NCBI RefSeq assembly: GCF_029227915.1
Contig: NC_079879.1
Coordinates: forward strand, 8,804,001 to 8,868,000
Direction: 5' to 3'
Length of the DNA: 64,000 nucleotides
Source of the DNA: Hydractinia symbiolongicarpus
Lineage: Eukaryota; Cnidaria; Hydrozoa; Anthoathecata; Hydractiniidae
A program made the position numbers and the translations under genes. The notes under the pieces were generated by a model, which did no database searches, was not told the DNA's origin, and worked only from the letters and a program-made list of their open reading frames with translations. Positions 1 through 13,900 of this stretch are shown piece after piece (positions within the stretch are counted from its first letter, which is position 1; each line of letters begins with the position of its first letter).

Positions 1-78
1 GTAAAAAAATTTTAAAAAAGCTTGAAGCTAAATGTGTTTTTTGGTGGTTTGTGAGGTGGTGTTACTATAGAGTCATAC

Positions 79-3000
79 CTGCATAAAAATATCCATACTT
101 CGCTTTAAACTAATAGCAGAGGTTCGCTCGCTTAACCAGTCCTTTAAAGTAGCTTGCTTACATAACTGCATTTGGATGTACAAGAAAAGTGGAGGCTCAG
201 TCAGGCAAGTACTCGATCTGGTGCAGCATTTTCCTGTGAAAAATAAAATTGAATTTAAACTAACTTAAACACCTAGTGTTAACCAAGATTAACATACAAT
301 AAAGTGCCATTTGGACAAAAAGTCTTGTGGTTTTACACTTACCAACAAATCTTCTAGATTTCTTTTCGGATGTCGGCCTAGTCGATTCTTCGCTCTCCTC
401 CACTGTGTTCGTACTACCATTCGCAACTAACGTTTTGGTTCTTTTTAAAGTCCGACACTTCTTATTAGTGACGTCATCAGCATGTGAAGAATACTCATCT
501 TTATGAGAATTGTTCGAATTACAACTTTTCTCAAATACGATATCAAAACTATCCTCGTTACCACAGGAAAAATCGATGCAATCACTTTTATCGTCTGGAT
601 AAAATACATCGTTATGATCAAACAAATTAATATTTGTTTCGTCTGAAAATACTTCTTCAACGCCTGTATCAAAGTTGAATCTTTTACCAAGCGGGTCATC
701 ACTATTTGTTTTCTTGCGAGGAGATCGTCTGCTTTGTAAGTCATTGCTGCTCGCTTTATTGTATTCACTTTTATCTTTGTTATTGTTTTGAGCTGAAACG
801 AATGAGAGATAAATAAAATTATTCGCCATACTATATAAACCAAGAGTACTGTACACTTGATTAAAAATTACCATCAAGTTAAGAGAATTTACTAACCTGA
901 CTCCTCCACATCGTTACTAAAAATACTATGCACTTCTAATAGCCAGTCATGTGAAAGCGCATACGAAGGAGTGCTAGGGAGATCGCGTATTAGATGATTT
1001 TTGTCTGTTTTCATTTGCCAATCTCGTGGAGGCGCTTCCCACCATGCATGGAAATATCGAACTATCCCAGGATGCTCTAGTGCAGCGAGAGCTTTCACTT
1101 CACGCATCATTTTCTCTTTTGCTTCTTCACATCGAGGCAAGTAAATACGTTTAATTGCGTATTCGCAGTCATCTATCTTTTTCTTCGCTTTAAACACTAC
1201 ACCAAAGCCTCCCTTACCCAAACACTGAAGGTGGTCAAAATCAACTAGATATCTAAGTAAAAAACACAATAAATCCATACTAAGAAATAAATATTATGAA
1301 CTATTTCAAATATTGAGAAAACCAAAACAAATCAAAAAATACAAAGTGAAACAGATGAACAGACCACCAACATTGTACGATGCACCACTAACAAGACATA
1401 CCTTGAAGTATATTCTGAATTTAATGAAGTTGAAGCACCTACAATCTAGATTGAAATATATTTTATCAATATTAATTTTAAGGCATCTGACAATTCAAAA
1501 TGCGAGAGCTGACTTTATATTTAATTACTGTAATTTGAAAGTGATGCATTTCTCAATATTTACACAGCGCTAGTATTTCAAACCGTTTCATTTTAAAATG
1601 GTAATAGTTTTAACCTTATGTTTTTATTGGTATAGCGCAACTCGGTTTAATTAAGTGCACTAACCTCAGTTGTATCTGTTGCTATGGAAACAGAACTTCC
1701 TTTTGATCGTTTTCTCACGTCAAGCTCGACCTCATTTTTTCCCTCGGTTACTGAAAGAGTTTTCTAAAATACATAAAATGACATCATTGTTTAAGGATAT
1801 TTTGCTGCGAACGAGAATAAAAAAATAAGGATAATTAAGGATATAATCAATTTTAGTTCTCTATCTTTATTGTTACATACTATGTTCTATGATAAGAAAA
1901 TTCTACATATTATACAAATATACATATATAAATTATGCCCTGAAAGACAGAAAATATACGATTTCAGGTAACAGAGAAACACTTCTTATTATACTGGTTA
2001 TGAACAATCCATGAACACATTTCAAGTTACGATCAGAAAAAAGAAGAAATAAGAAGAAATTAAGGAGAATAGCTAAAATTTCAATTTTTTAAAGTATATT
2101 TAAGTACTTTTAAGGAGATTTTTTTTTAAAAATGTTATTTAAGGAATTTAAGGAGGAGTGGTCCCCCTGGCTTAATGTCAAAAGAAATTGAAATAACACA
2201 TACCGTCTCTTTTGCCACGAGTCTTCTTTTAACAGCTCTTGCTCCAAGATTAATACCAATAGCAATCACAATAGATAAAATGACGATTTCCTTCCTATAT
2301 ATAAGACAACGTATCTATTTAAAAAAAAAATAGCACTCGATATGTCAGACCACAGAACATGCCATCTTTTTTATTATTTAATTTTTTGTGAAGGAGCAGT
2401 GGAATGTAAAAGCGAATACATCTTACCACCAATCAGTAATTGATAAGGGAACTGACACTTCATCTGGCATCTGTGTTTTCGATTCATTTTCGTATATACA
2501 TGTTTTATCAGCATCGTCCTTTGTACAATAATCATTTGTCTGCTCTCTATGTACAGTAACTGCAGTTGCGTTAAAATTTGAAACAAGAACAAAACCATTA
2601 TCTAAAACAAGAAATGGATATGCTGCACATAGTAAGACATTTTAAAACAATATTGTAAGGATATTGAAATTTAAATTCTTCTAACGTCTTTACATGATGA
2701 AATCTAACTCAATATAAAATCTTGACAAGTGCACTACCTTTTTAAGGATACCAATCTTTTTATAGAGTCGAGTTTGAGGAATTTTGTTGAAGATATCCAA
2801 AGAAATTGAATGTTTTTGATTTTAAAGGTGATATCATAAGTAAAGAACAAATTGTAGCACTCATGTACATTTCTAAGTTTTGAGACCTTTCAAAATTGAG
2901 GAGAATTAAAGAGTTTTGAGAAGGCTTGGCAACCCTTTAAAAATAAATACACTATAAATTGTCGCATACCGAAGGGATAATCAAGTGAATGAAGAACGGA

Positions 3001-5680
3001 CAATTGTTTGTCATTATTCAATGTGGGTGTACGTGAAGATGATGTGGATATAAAGGGCCTCCATGTTGTCAAACGTGGATGCTGCATGACTTCCAGCTCA
3101 TTTGAAAATGTGTTTCCCTGTTTTTGATGAACCTGGGACGGCTGCTGTATATACATCTGACCTTCGTGTATACCTGTTCAAATAAATAGAAAGGGTAATT
3201 CTATTAAATCCACACACAGAATATTAATTCATATAAAACGAAAAGGTTCACTATTTTTTTAATATTAGTTTTTTTGAAAAATATTTCTTAAAACAATATT
3301 ATTACCCAGATACATCAGGGAATCTGTGTCTACTGATTCACTTGAAATACCATCCAACACACCATACTTAAGGATATCAATCGGTGTTAGTGTACTACTC
3401 TCTAGTTTCCATGCACTAGTAATTGGAGCATTAAACTTAAATGACCAGAAAGAAGAAGCATCAGAGTTTGTAATGATTCCTTGTTGCATTGTGAAGTGCA
3501 GTGAGTTCTCTTGGTTGATATTTGTCCCACAAAACGATTCAAATGGAACTTCATTTTGATTCTGACCAGCAAAATCTATTTCATATTTTCCAACAGAAAA
3601 ATTCCATCTGAAATCAAGAGTAAAACATTTTCTTGAAATATTCTTTTCGTATTTTTACATCAATTTAACAGAGTAGTCTTATGCTTACTTTTCCATTCCT
3701 GATGTTTGATCAACAACTCTGATTGTCTGTTGCTCTCTGCGCAGTAACAAAATCTCTTTTTCATCAATATTCATTCCAGCACTTCTTGATTGACAGCCAG
3801 TCGTTGAACATTCATAACGCAACTAAGACGAACCCACATCTTTAACTGATTGTCAAGATTCTTTATTACAAAATCGAGAATAAACTAAATAAAATATTTC
3901 ATACTTGGCCGGTGGAAAGATCGACACCATAAATTACTATTTCTTTTCCTCCAACAACAAAACTACCATCGGGGAGCTTTTTCATTTTTCCAAGCAAGAA
4001 ATCTGCTGATAATGGAACATTCTAAAAAAAAACAAATATAAAACAAATATACAGATATGAACTTTATAACTAGACTAAAAAAACAATACAAATTACAGTG
4101 TAAATAACAAAATTATAAAAGTGTGGGTTTTCAAACTGCAAAATTACATTATAAACAAATGGAAATAATGAATGTAACAAAATCTTGAAAGAAATGAATG
4201 TTCTATTACATATGAAAAATTATTTAAAGACCATTTACTCCTTTTTGTGTGGTTGTACACACACAAACATGATTAAGTCACCTCAAGTTGCTCTCCATTC
4301 CATTTATACAAATTACCATCCAATGACGGAATAAAATGTATATCTTGAATATCTTTAACATTCTAGAATAGAACAGGTTAAAAAAAATGTTATGGCAACT
4401 TTACTCAATGAAATGAAATAAAGGAACAGTAAATAAGTGAATTATGTACACACCTTAACAGTACTTATGCTTGATGATATTAGAGGCCAAGATGCAGGCA
4501 TTGTCCACAGAAGCTGGCCATTGACAGCATTTAGGCATGATAATTTGCCGTCTATCGTGCTTACTAAGACGAGGCTTCTAAATATATATATATAAAAAAA
4601 AAATGCATAAAAAATAACAAATGTTATATATGTACAGTTATTTATTGATGAGTGTAATAATAGCAATAATTTAAACATCAATTCTTAAATTGATTGTCAT
4701 TAGACAGGCTGAATTTCAAACTTGCTCTTAATAATAAGGTATGTTCAGGCTGTGAGTTCTGTGAAGTGCACAAGTTTTGGTGCCAGTAAAAATGATAATA
4801 TGGTACATCATGAATGTAAGGCTTAGGATATCATATAATAGCCAGCAATTGTTGTCAGTTAAAAGAGAAAGATACCAAGGAAGAAGAAATCACGAAATTA
4901 GGATGTTCATGGAATTTGGTCGATATACACTAAAAGCACACATTTTTACAGAGAAGGACCACATAAAGAAAATTAACTATTTCCAAAAATTTATAGATTT
5001 AAGGTATAAACGATCTAAAAGAAGCTGGAATTGGTTTTTCTCAACTATCACTTTCTCTATTTAAGATCAGCTTATAATTATATTAAAAAGTAAGTTGCTT
5101 TTTTAACTTGATTTCTTCAATCATTGCAGTCTGTTCCTTATATTTCTTGCCTGTGTGCATGCGTGCGCATGTTCATCGTTGTATACGCAAAATCAAAACA
5201 ACTACGTCACGGTGGAACTCATCTATAAACACAAGTTTCAGAGAAAGTTGAGAAAAAAATCCATAATTATCATCCTCGTCCCACGTTATTCTAGCCCTAA
5301 GTCATTATTATGTTTAGGAGGCAGGTTGTTTTTTGGTATTGACGCCTGTCCCTCTACTTTACTTCAATTTGCCACCCATTTGCCTTGTTGCCTCTTCCTG
5401 TTGTCTGTTATTTCCTTTTTGCCTACTCATGTCATGTCTAATGCCTTTGCCTTGGAAACCTCTCCAAAATACTTTCTATATTGCTTTTCTTTAGAAAATC
5501 CAGCTACATATATAATAAAAATTTAAATAATAAATTATAGTGAATTTACCTGTTTTCTAGAAAGCAATGTCCTGAAGTTGATTCTGGCACGATAATTGTT
5601 GTGTCGTCTTCTTCAACATCATATCCTCGAATTTTTGAGGCAACAAGTAAAAGACTTGCAAAGCAAGATATAAATAACAT
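79..5680 (-). CDS. EIF2AK3: PERK, eIF2-alpha kinase 3 (5' part, 14 exons, runs off left edge)
   Basis: ER-membrane stress kinase that phosphorylates eIF2-alpha when its luminal domain senses unfolded protein. Exons (high to low): 5550-5680, 4454-4577, 4282-4362, 3905-4021, 3689-3822, 3306-3607, 2970-3173, 2427-2601, 2204-2294, 1665-1763, 1402-1445, 897-1252, 343-792, 79-233. All phases agree, giving 821 codons. Residues 1-20 ([19 protein letters not shown]) look like a signal peptide. The luminal beta-repeat domain follows, with [30 protein letters not shown] and [12 protein letters not shown]. One membrane span lies near 425-447 after DWWKEIV. The kinase N-lobe starts near 502 with [24 protein letters not shown] and [17 protein letters not shown]. 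An acidic, Ser-rich kinase insert of about 150 residues is encoded by 343-792, then FLYIQMQLC resumes the kinase. The catalytic loop and the rest lie beyond position 1. Family assignment is firm because the luminal and kinase domains both match PERK; HRI, PKR and GCN2 lack this luminal domain. Confidence 0.93.
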
Positions 5681-6062
5681 TTTCGATAATCATAGCATCC
5701 TAAAAAATTGTATGACATAAAAACAAAGGTAATTCGCGGAATTTAAAAAGTGCTAAAAAAAGCAAAAATCGTTCGACAAAATGACGTGTTTACTTCCAGA
5801 GCGTTCGTTGCCTCACTAATTTCACGTAAAGTTAAATGAAATAACTGTTAATCACACTATTAAGCAAGACCAATATAATGGTGTGCAATGATCGCAGCCT
5901 TCCTCCCCCCGTCGGCGACTTGTTTACATCACTACAACTTTTAACCGGGGAAAGAAACCGGAGAAAATTATATCGGGGAAATTTTAGTTGACTACACAGG
6001 CTACAAGACAACGGCCTTTCCGTTTTTTCCTTTGATAAGAGGTATTTTGTGCACAGCTTCTC

Positions 6063-6112
6063 AAATCAATATAAAAGAGTTGGAGCGGGAACAGGTTTGC
6101 AAGCGAAAATTT
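6063..6112 (+). repeat. Dispersed repeat, copy 1
   Basis: A segment with CAATATAAA, then GGAGCGGGAACAGGT, then GCAAGCGAAAATTT, which recurs about 900 bases downstream at 6959-7014. The copies differ by substitutions and a small insertion. Family unknown; it could be the end of a degraded mobile element. Confidence 0.5.
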
Positions 6113-6958
6113 TTTATCATAATACTCCACGACAAATATGGAAAGATCTTAAAAGAAGTTTCTTGAATGAAATTCAATCTCGCCAGAGGTTATTTTTTAC
6201 CTTTTGATATAAATGCGTGCTGGCGTGACACTAGCCATTAGATTGCAAAAAATAAGCCCTGGCAAAAGATATTGACAATATGCATTTGTTTTCAGAGCGT
6301 ATAAACAGCATTGCAGTATAAATTATCTTGAGTTTCTATAATCAAAAGCACTTTTCCGTTTCTCAGTTTTAATTCCACAGAATTTCACATTATTAAAACA
6401 GTAAAAACCACATCACTATATTTTACAGTTTGAATATTTTTAAATTATAAAGAAACTGAATCAACAAAAAGAGGCGTGCTAAACTTTTACACTAACAAAT
6501 TTATAGTTCTTCTTCCAACAACTGATGTCGTGGTTTTAAGATTTTACGAGGAGTATTTTTACTAAAACAACGGCCAACGTTTTGTTTAGGTTGTTCAAAT
6601 CTGTAAAATAGATACAAAGAAAAACAAAGTAGGTTCAGGCGATTCGTTTATAGAAGAAGTTTAGGTCGATACGTTTTATGATTAGAGATGATTTTTCATC
6701 ATACTATTTATTTTTTATTCAGAAACATCGAAAGAAAATTCTTATATGAACAACGCACAAAACATTTTCAGTTTGTTTTGTTCTTGAGATTCCAATGGCA
6801 CAGCTTTCTTAAAAATGGCAACCTCGTTCCCCAAACGTTGAGTAAGCAGGAAATGTTTTTGGGATAACCGAGACTGAGTAGTTTCGACTTACCGGATAGA
6901 AAAGTGGCACTTTCATGAATTTTGTTTCAAATTAGATTTTTTCCTGCTGTATAGTAAA

Positions 6959-7014
6959 CCAATATATAAAGGGTTGCGGAGCGGGAGCAGGTCCTACTGA
7001 TCGCAAGCGAAAAT
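6959..7014 (+). repeat. Dispersed repeat, copy 2
   Basis: Second copy of the 6063 repeat: CAATATATAAAG, then GGAGCGGGAGCAGGT, then GCAAGCGAAAATTT, with about eight extra bases between the last two blocks. Confidence 0.5.
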
Positions 7015-7319
7015 TTATACTTGACGGTGCAATCAAAAAGAAATTTTTATAGCGGTTAACACGTCTCCAGGGTTTCTTTCACAATAAGTTTCGTACAAGT
7101 TAATCGTGAATCTGAAACGCAAATCGAAAATTTTTTAGCAAGTATAAACAGAATGCACAAACTTTGATAAAGAACATTACAAAAAGAATTACTAAATTTT
7201 CTGTACATAATTGCTTCTTTCTGTTTTTCGTGTTTTTGGTTTAAAAATATTTAATTTTTGAAATATTACTCTGGGCGCTCATTAGGACTGAAAGATTATT
7301 TGGTCACTAAGTGTAGTGT

Positions 7320-7460
7320 ATCACTGTGTAATATCATCGCACTTTGTAATCTCATCGCACTTTATAAATCAATTTTGTCGCACTTTGTAATCTCATCGCA
7401 CTTTATAAATCAATTTTGTCGCATATTGTAATCTTATCGCACTTTGTAACCCATTTTGTC
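7320..7460. repeat. Short tandem repeat, unit about 41 bp
   Basis: About three imperfect units containing TCGCACTTTGTAATCTCA and TCGCACTTTATAAATCAA followed by TTTTGTCGCA. Intergenic, not coding. Confidence 0.75.
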
Positions 7461-7935
7461 ACCACTTCTTGTTTTAATATTACCTGGAGGACTATTGGAA
7501 AACCACGCATTGATTATATTTTATTTCCATTATTTGCGCAAAATAGGAACTTCAGTTCTTGTTGTTACTGTCATCAATAGAAGGATAAAACACACATTTA
7601 AGCAGTTTGAGAAAAGTAATTAGACAATCACTAAAAAGTTCAATCCTATTTTTATGTTAAACGCAATGTAGGAAGGATATATATATGTTTTATGTAAGTC
7701 ACCTCAGCCGAATTGCGTTCATTAAATTCATTTTGACAAGTTGTTATAAACATTTTCCTTCGTGTTAATTATTTTAATCAGAGACGCTAAGAAAGCTGAA
7801 CTCGAAATTTATTCATTAGATCTTTGGTATGAAACGGCAGCATTTCACGTCCCCGGTTTAAAAACAATAAGAAGATATGTTTGAATAAAATAAAACATTG
7901 AAATTTACATTTATAAAAACTTATATACAGTAAAA

Positions 7936-10900
7936 TTATGTATTTTTCGAGATAAGAGGTTTTCTTCCCGATGTTAGTTTAGGGCGTTTTGATGGTGGTG
8001 GATCATCTTTGGTTAAATCTAATACCTATGGTAAAGATGATTTTTAAATATAACAATAAAAAATAACTATGCTTTGATAAAAATGCATGCCAGAGTAAAC
8101 AATTTTAGATTTTAGGAAGAATCATTATTTGGAGTCGGAATTATTGGCCATATTGTGATATCATTTAAATTGTTTATCTCACTTACTTCAGATGTTTCAG
8201 TTTCAATACTAGCCTCGTCATTTTCACTTTCGTCGTCAGATAGTTCATGCAATGCAGCCTCTAAAGATGCTGTGTTAATTCGAAAGTCGCGTGATGTGCT
8301 ACGTTTGATGTTTTCCATGAAGTCGATCTAAATATGTTGCATTGTGTTATTTCGTGGAAAAAAATTACACATGTTATAGTGCTACTTGCTCACTTTTCCC
8401 GATTAGTGTAATCTTTACCTTGACTTTACTATGTAAAATTGTTACAAAAACAAAATTTTTAAGTTATTCTTTCCATTTGCAGTCATATGGTACTCATATG
8501 GCTTTTTAACCCCATTTTAAAATTCCCAAATATTTTGAGATGCTAGCCACTATGTCAGGACTCATCATGTTAACATTACAGGAAAAAATGCTCGGAACAT
8601 ATAAAACCCAAGTTTTTTACAGTTTAATGTTTACCTTGGATTTCTTCGAAAGTTGAATCAAGTATCTTTCAAACTGTTCAATGGAATAAATCAAATTTGG
8701 AATGGAACGTGATTCTTTTAGTGCTCGATTCTAAAATAAATAGTCCGTGGAAAGAAATAATGTAAAATAAACGAACGAACGAGCAAACTAGATAAAACAT
8801 TTACACAGAAATACATCTCTTTTTTACATTTTGCAGCATCAAAACAACTTAAAAGATATTGCGTCTCACCTTTCCAGCAATATTAGCCTTCTTTCTGTCC
8901 TTTGCTTTATTCTTACCATTCATTGTTTGATCTTGCAAAGCTTGCGATTGGATTGACTGCATAAAAGTGATCATGGCGTATACTTGTTGAGCAAGATGGC
9001 TGCCTGTTAGTTTCACCTGATAATAACACAAATACAAAGATAAAATTTTAATAATAAAGCCATCATTTTATTCCGAATTACTGGAGTTATTATTAAAGTC
9101 TTAATAGCACTATATTGTTTCCTACCGATACAAATATTGGAAAATCCTACATAAGGTTACTTTCCTTATATCGTGATTTTTTGCTTCCTCTTTGAAATTT
9201 ATTTAAACAGGGACAGTAATACATGAATATGTAACGTTTGTTTGCTTCAATTTGTGATTTTCCTTAGACAGTAAAACATACTTATAAAATGTTTGTTTGC
9301 AACAATCTATAATTCTCTTTATGACGGTAACACATGCATAAGAAACGATTGTTTGGTGTATAAGAAAATAGAATTTTGTGAACTACACTAAATTCAAGTG
9401 GTTCCCTATTGTCTTCAATGTTTACATAAGGATCTATTAGGTTTAGGAATGGGGGGATATTCATGTTTTCATATCTTCTCTACATTTGGTAATGACTATA
9501 TGATTTGGGAGACTACTTTACTTTAAAACACTGTAAGAAAGCGACTAAGGACGGAAAATGCCACAATTCTGATGTAATAATTATATGAATAGAAAAAAAG
9601 GTATCTAAACCATTTAATTTAACAGAAAATCAATATAAGATACCAAAATATCGGCAAGAACGTGATATAGATAGGTAAATATGTCACATAAAAGCATGAA
9701 AATAATATGTCGATTTCTTTTATTTGTATCATACTATAATGTCAAGTTTTACGTCATAGGCTTATACCTAGAAGGGTTAATAATAATACATGTAATACGA
9801 AAGTTAAATCTCTTACTTTAATACATAATTTGCATGAATTTAACTTACAAAGAAAAGGAACAGAAAAACAATAAGTAGCAGGGATGTCGAACTTACTAGT
9901 CTTTCGAATTTCGGTACAACATTCCCTTTTTTTTGTGTGTACAACGATAATAGCTAAACAGAGAATAAATTGTAAGAATTTAACATCTTCAAATGATAAA
10001 CTACGCAGGAGATTATATTTCGTGAACAATGTTTTACTCAGTATTGCACTTGTATGGAAACATTGCAGCGAATTCTGGGCAAATTTTAACCCATTTGCTA
10101 ATCACGCTACGTAATAGTTGTGAAAACACTTTATTTCCCTTACGTGTAAAAAAATCCACATTTATATTTGTTGTTTTTCGAACGTATGCGTATACTGTAA
10201 CAATCCATAAAAAACACAGAATCCAACGCTTTTTTTGCTAGTTTTCTTTACTGTGTCTTTAAAATGTCTTTAAAACCTGTTTTCAGTAAAAAAAAAACTT
10301 AAAGTAACTTTGGCAATATTTCTGCCTCGTGAAATGCAACATTTTGTAAACTTTACTTCTCAAAAAAAGTGCCACTTCGCCAAATTATGTAAAATTAGTC
10401 TTAAATATAAAAATTCTATATTGTCCTGTCTTGCTTTTTATTTAGTTGCTGATCCTGTCTGATACAGCAGATAAGTTATCTGGTCTGGTCCGATGGCGCT
10501 GATAACTAAAATCAATGAGTAGATACAAGGGTAATAAATAGCTACCGGGGTAGTAAAGGAATAAATATAAAAGCAATAAGTTCCCAAGAATAAAAAAAAT
10601 ATATCTTACATATTTTGTAAAATTGCCTAGCGTTGTGTAAAGTTTTGTAACAACCTGAAAGTGAAGAAAAATACGTATAGTTTAACTGTCATAGGGTTTT
10701 TAAGACTATTTCTTTACTTTTCAATCTTCTTCCCTGATATCAACAAACTAAAGAAATAATATAAAATGGCAGCAACAATGCCTTACTTTTGTGATGATGT
10801 CAGCACAAATTCCTAGTGGGAATGCAGACTGTGTGAGTTCATGTAACGATAACACAACACCAATCAGTAGTTGAGAGATGTTAGTTTCGTAGTTTTCTCG

Positions 10901-13900
10901 ATTATCCACGCTTTCGTTTGAATCTGAAAGTAATAAAAATAGTTTAAACACATGAATTAAGTCAGTATCAGACAAAATGCACATTCTGTTGTCTCAGTTA
11001 CGAAAAATGTAAAAAAATTAGTTCATTTCTCAATGATCTCACGTGACAACCACACCAAATGAAAGAGAGTAAAAAGTATTTTTTTAACAGTGGTTAGTTA
11101 TTTTCATTGACGAAAAATCATGTTAATGCAAAACAAAGGATTACAAAGTATACATACCAGTGCTTTCAGAATAAGGAAGACTCTTCAATTTCCCTAGGGC
11201 CCAGTCTACTTCATCAAGAACTTTTTCCATATGTTGTAGAAGCAAATACTGCATATAAAACAAGAAGCTGGTAAATAGGTAGTTTTGGTTTAGTATGCGA
11301 AAAAAGTATTGGATATCAAGCCAAGAATCAAGACATAATCTTGACAATTTCAAAATTCGAATATGAATTACATCGGACGGATAAATGTAAGATGCGCACT
11401 TCATAAAAATAAGTGCATGTATCGAAATAAAAGAAATTAACCGGGCAAATACTTATATTGATCAAAGCTGACCTGTGATGATCTAAACGTATTACGCTTA
11501 CAAAAATAGTGGGTGTAGCAGTCTTTTCTGTAACAATCTTAAAATGACCACGATTCTCGACTTCGATATCCTAAAAAAAAAGGCATTTTATTTAGGTTGT
11601 GAAGCCACAGAAATATGGGTTTCGGTTGGCGAAAATGCGAATCAATTTTTGCCTGGTCGGTAAAAATTCTCAAAATAACACACCTATTTTGGAATTGCCT
11701 ATACCCTATCTTGTTACTAGTTACAAACGAAATCTTCATACACATGAAAGTAGTAATGATTCTACCTCATCAATATCGCCAACTTGACTGTGAATATCTT
11801 GTGCTAATTTTGATATCTAAGAAAAAAAGACACTAAAAACTAACAACGGGTGGTATATAATCCAGAATAAAACAATTACATAACAAAAGTGCACATCATT
11901 TGATAAATAGTGAATTCAAAAAGTGCAGGAATTATACACAAAGATTCTGACTACTTGAAGTTTTTGCATAAAGTGTCAATAATAATCATGGTATTGAATT
12001 TGTTGACTATAATCTTGATTAATTTTTTTGAAAAATGCTCGTTTTTAACCCCTTTTTCGAAAATGCCGAACAAAATTGTCTAAATAATAGTCCGCAGTCA
12101 GTAGACTGCAAAAAGTTTAAGGTTAGTAGATGTTTGGGCCAAATAAACAATGTTAAAAATGTACTTGTCTGCACTGTCTGAATTTTAGAGAAATTGACAT
12201 AATGAAGGAGCAAAAAATCGGGAAAATGGGCGCTGCTGATGTCAGCAAAAAAAGTATCCTTTTGAGTTTGGAATTTAACAAAATAAAATCTTTATTTCAT
12301 TTGTAAACATTGACAAACCAACTTTGACAAGTCCAAAGTGTGTTTGCTTAAAAAGTAAAGAGCGTAAATGATTTTCTGTGGTACGATGTTTCAAATTTGA
12401 CTTTTCTTCTACTAATATTTTGAACAAAATTGTGAACACGTACAGCAGTATTGTTTGATTTGCATCGGTAATGTAAGGAGAGCAGCTTTGCGACAATCGT
12501 TTTCGTCAATAAGACGTCGTCTAAAATAAATATATTCTATACGTCATGTGCTTAAAAATATTTTAGGTTTATTTTCCTTCAATTTTGAAAATTAAGAATT
12601 AACTTACCAATAGTTTGCTCGGCAGCCAAACGATGAAACCACAAATAAACCGGTTGCATCTAAAATATGAAACAACAACATTAAAAACAAAGTTGAAAGC
12701 GACAAAAACATCAGTGACAATGAAAACAACAACGACGACAACTTGGACGAAAACCGATAACATTACCGACAACAAAAATAACTAACAACAATCATAGCAT
12801 CAATGACAACAACAACAAAAAAACATTGACAATGAACACAATAGTACGAATAACGAATAACAGCAACAAATAAAAAAATATATATTACAAAAAAATACAT
12901 AAAAAATACCTCGGTTTGCAAAGTGAGATGGGGTATCAAGTAAGCTAACATAGACAATATCACTTGTGCTTCGCGCATTCCTAGATCTTCATCTGGTGAA
13001 GCCATTATTTTTAATGATAATCTCTACAACGTTATAAAAGTACAAATTTTATGATCATTGGATGAAAGACTAAATATTTTACATTTTTACCATTTGTTGT
13101 TGAGAAAGGTAACATGTATTTTTCGGTCAATGCCACTTTTGTTGAAGTTGTGAATAACTTGTGTTTGCACACACATACATCCCCGTTCCTAACAGCTTCA
13201 CCCTGCACTTTATTCAGTAGTTTATATGATAGGATAACGTGCTCATCTTCCTTAACCATGTTCAAGTCACGGATACATATATTTTTTAGCTTAAACGCAT
13301 TAATGCCACATACCTGAAGACGTCTAATTACACGAAAAACCAGACTTCCTTCTGTGATGACATCGTTTTGTGTTACAATATCAGGAGTGAAGTCTAAATA
13401 CAGATGATTTTTTTAAAATTGCTGTGTTAAAAAATGGGCCTAATTTAATTTCTTTGTCAGCAACAAAATGTTTGATTTTATCTGTTGGTAAACTGACTAA
13501 TTCGCATCTTTTCCGCCGAAATCTGTTTAAGACGTTTACTTCCTTTGTTATCTTTTATATTAGTTTATTATTGTGTTGTATAACTGTTTTTTTTACCTAT
13601 CTCGGGAAATATATTGAAGTTAACAGTTGGTAGCAGAAGATGAGTCACAATTACAAGATAACCCCAGTTTTTAAGGAGAATCTCCACGGGACAATTATTA
13701 CGACGATCGTTATCAATACTCGAATTTGATTGATCGCTATTTTCGTCATGACGAAAAGTTGAATTGGTTTCTACTTTCACAAAAATCGTCGCGAATATCG
13801 TCCAGTGGAGATTCGGGTTTGATGACAAGAAGCCTTATAATTGTTATGTTGATGAATTAAAAGCTTGGACATTATTAACAGATTTTGAGAAGGAGAAGCA

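Larger units (their letters stand above)
5681..7935. other. Intergenic region between PERK start and FANCI stop
   Basis: No convincing exon was found on either strand. It should contain the PERK 5' leader and promoter next to 5680, but I see no promoter element that I can assert. It holds a pair of degenerate dispersed repeats (near 6060 and 6960) and a short tandem repeat (7320-7460). On the FANCI side a minus-strand AATAAA (plus TTTATT at 7808-7813), about 125 bases past the stop, is a possible poly(A) signal. Confidence 0.55.

Noticed and set aside
4777-5064. A 95-codon plus-strand ORF with a basic protein
   Set aside because: Antisense to PERK intron 1, no similarity recognised, no splice or promoter support.
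5155-5526. A 123-codon plus-strand ORF
   Set aside because: It lies in PERK intron 1 on the opposite strand, has low-complexity composition and no recognisable domain.
13032-13313. Open minus-strand frame continuing past the FANCI exon 13314-13393 as extra coding sequence
   Set aside because: The GTATGT donor at 13314 and the acceptor at 13024 give an in-phase join matching human FANCI (LQ then RLSLKIM, aligned to FQRSLLNLL). The open stretch is intron that happens to lack stops, though intron retention is not excluded.
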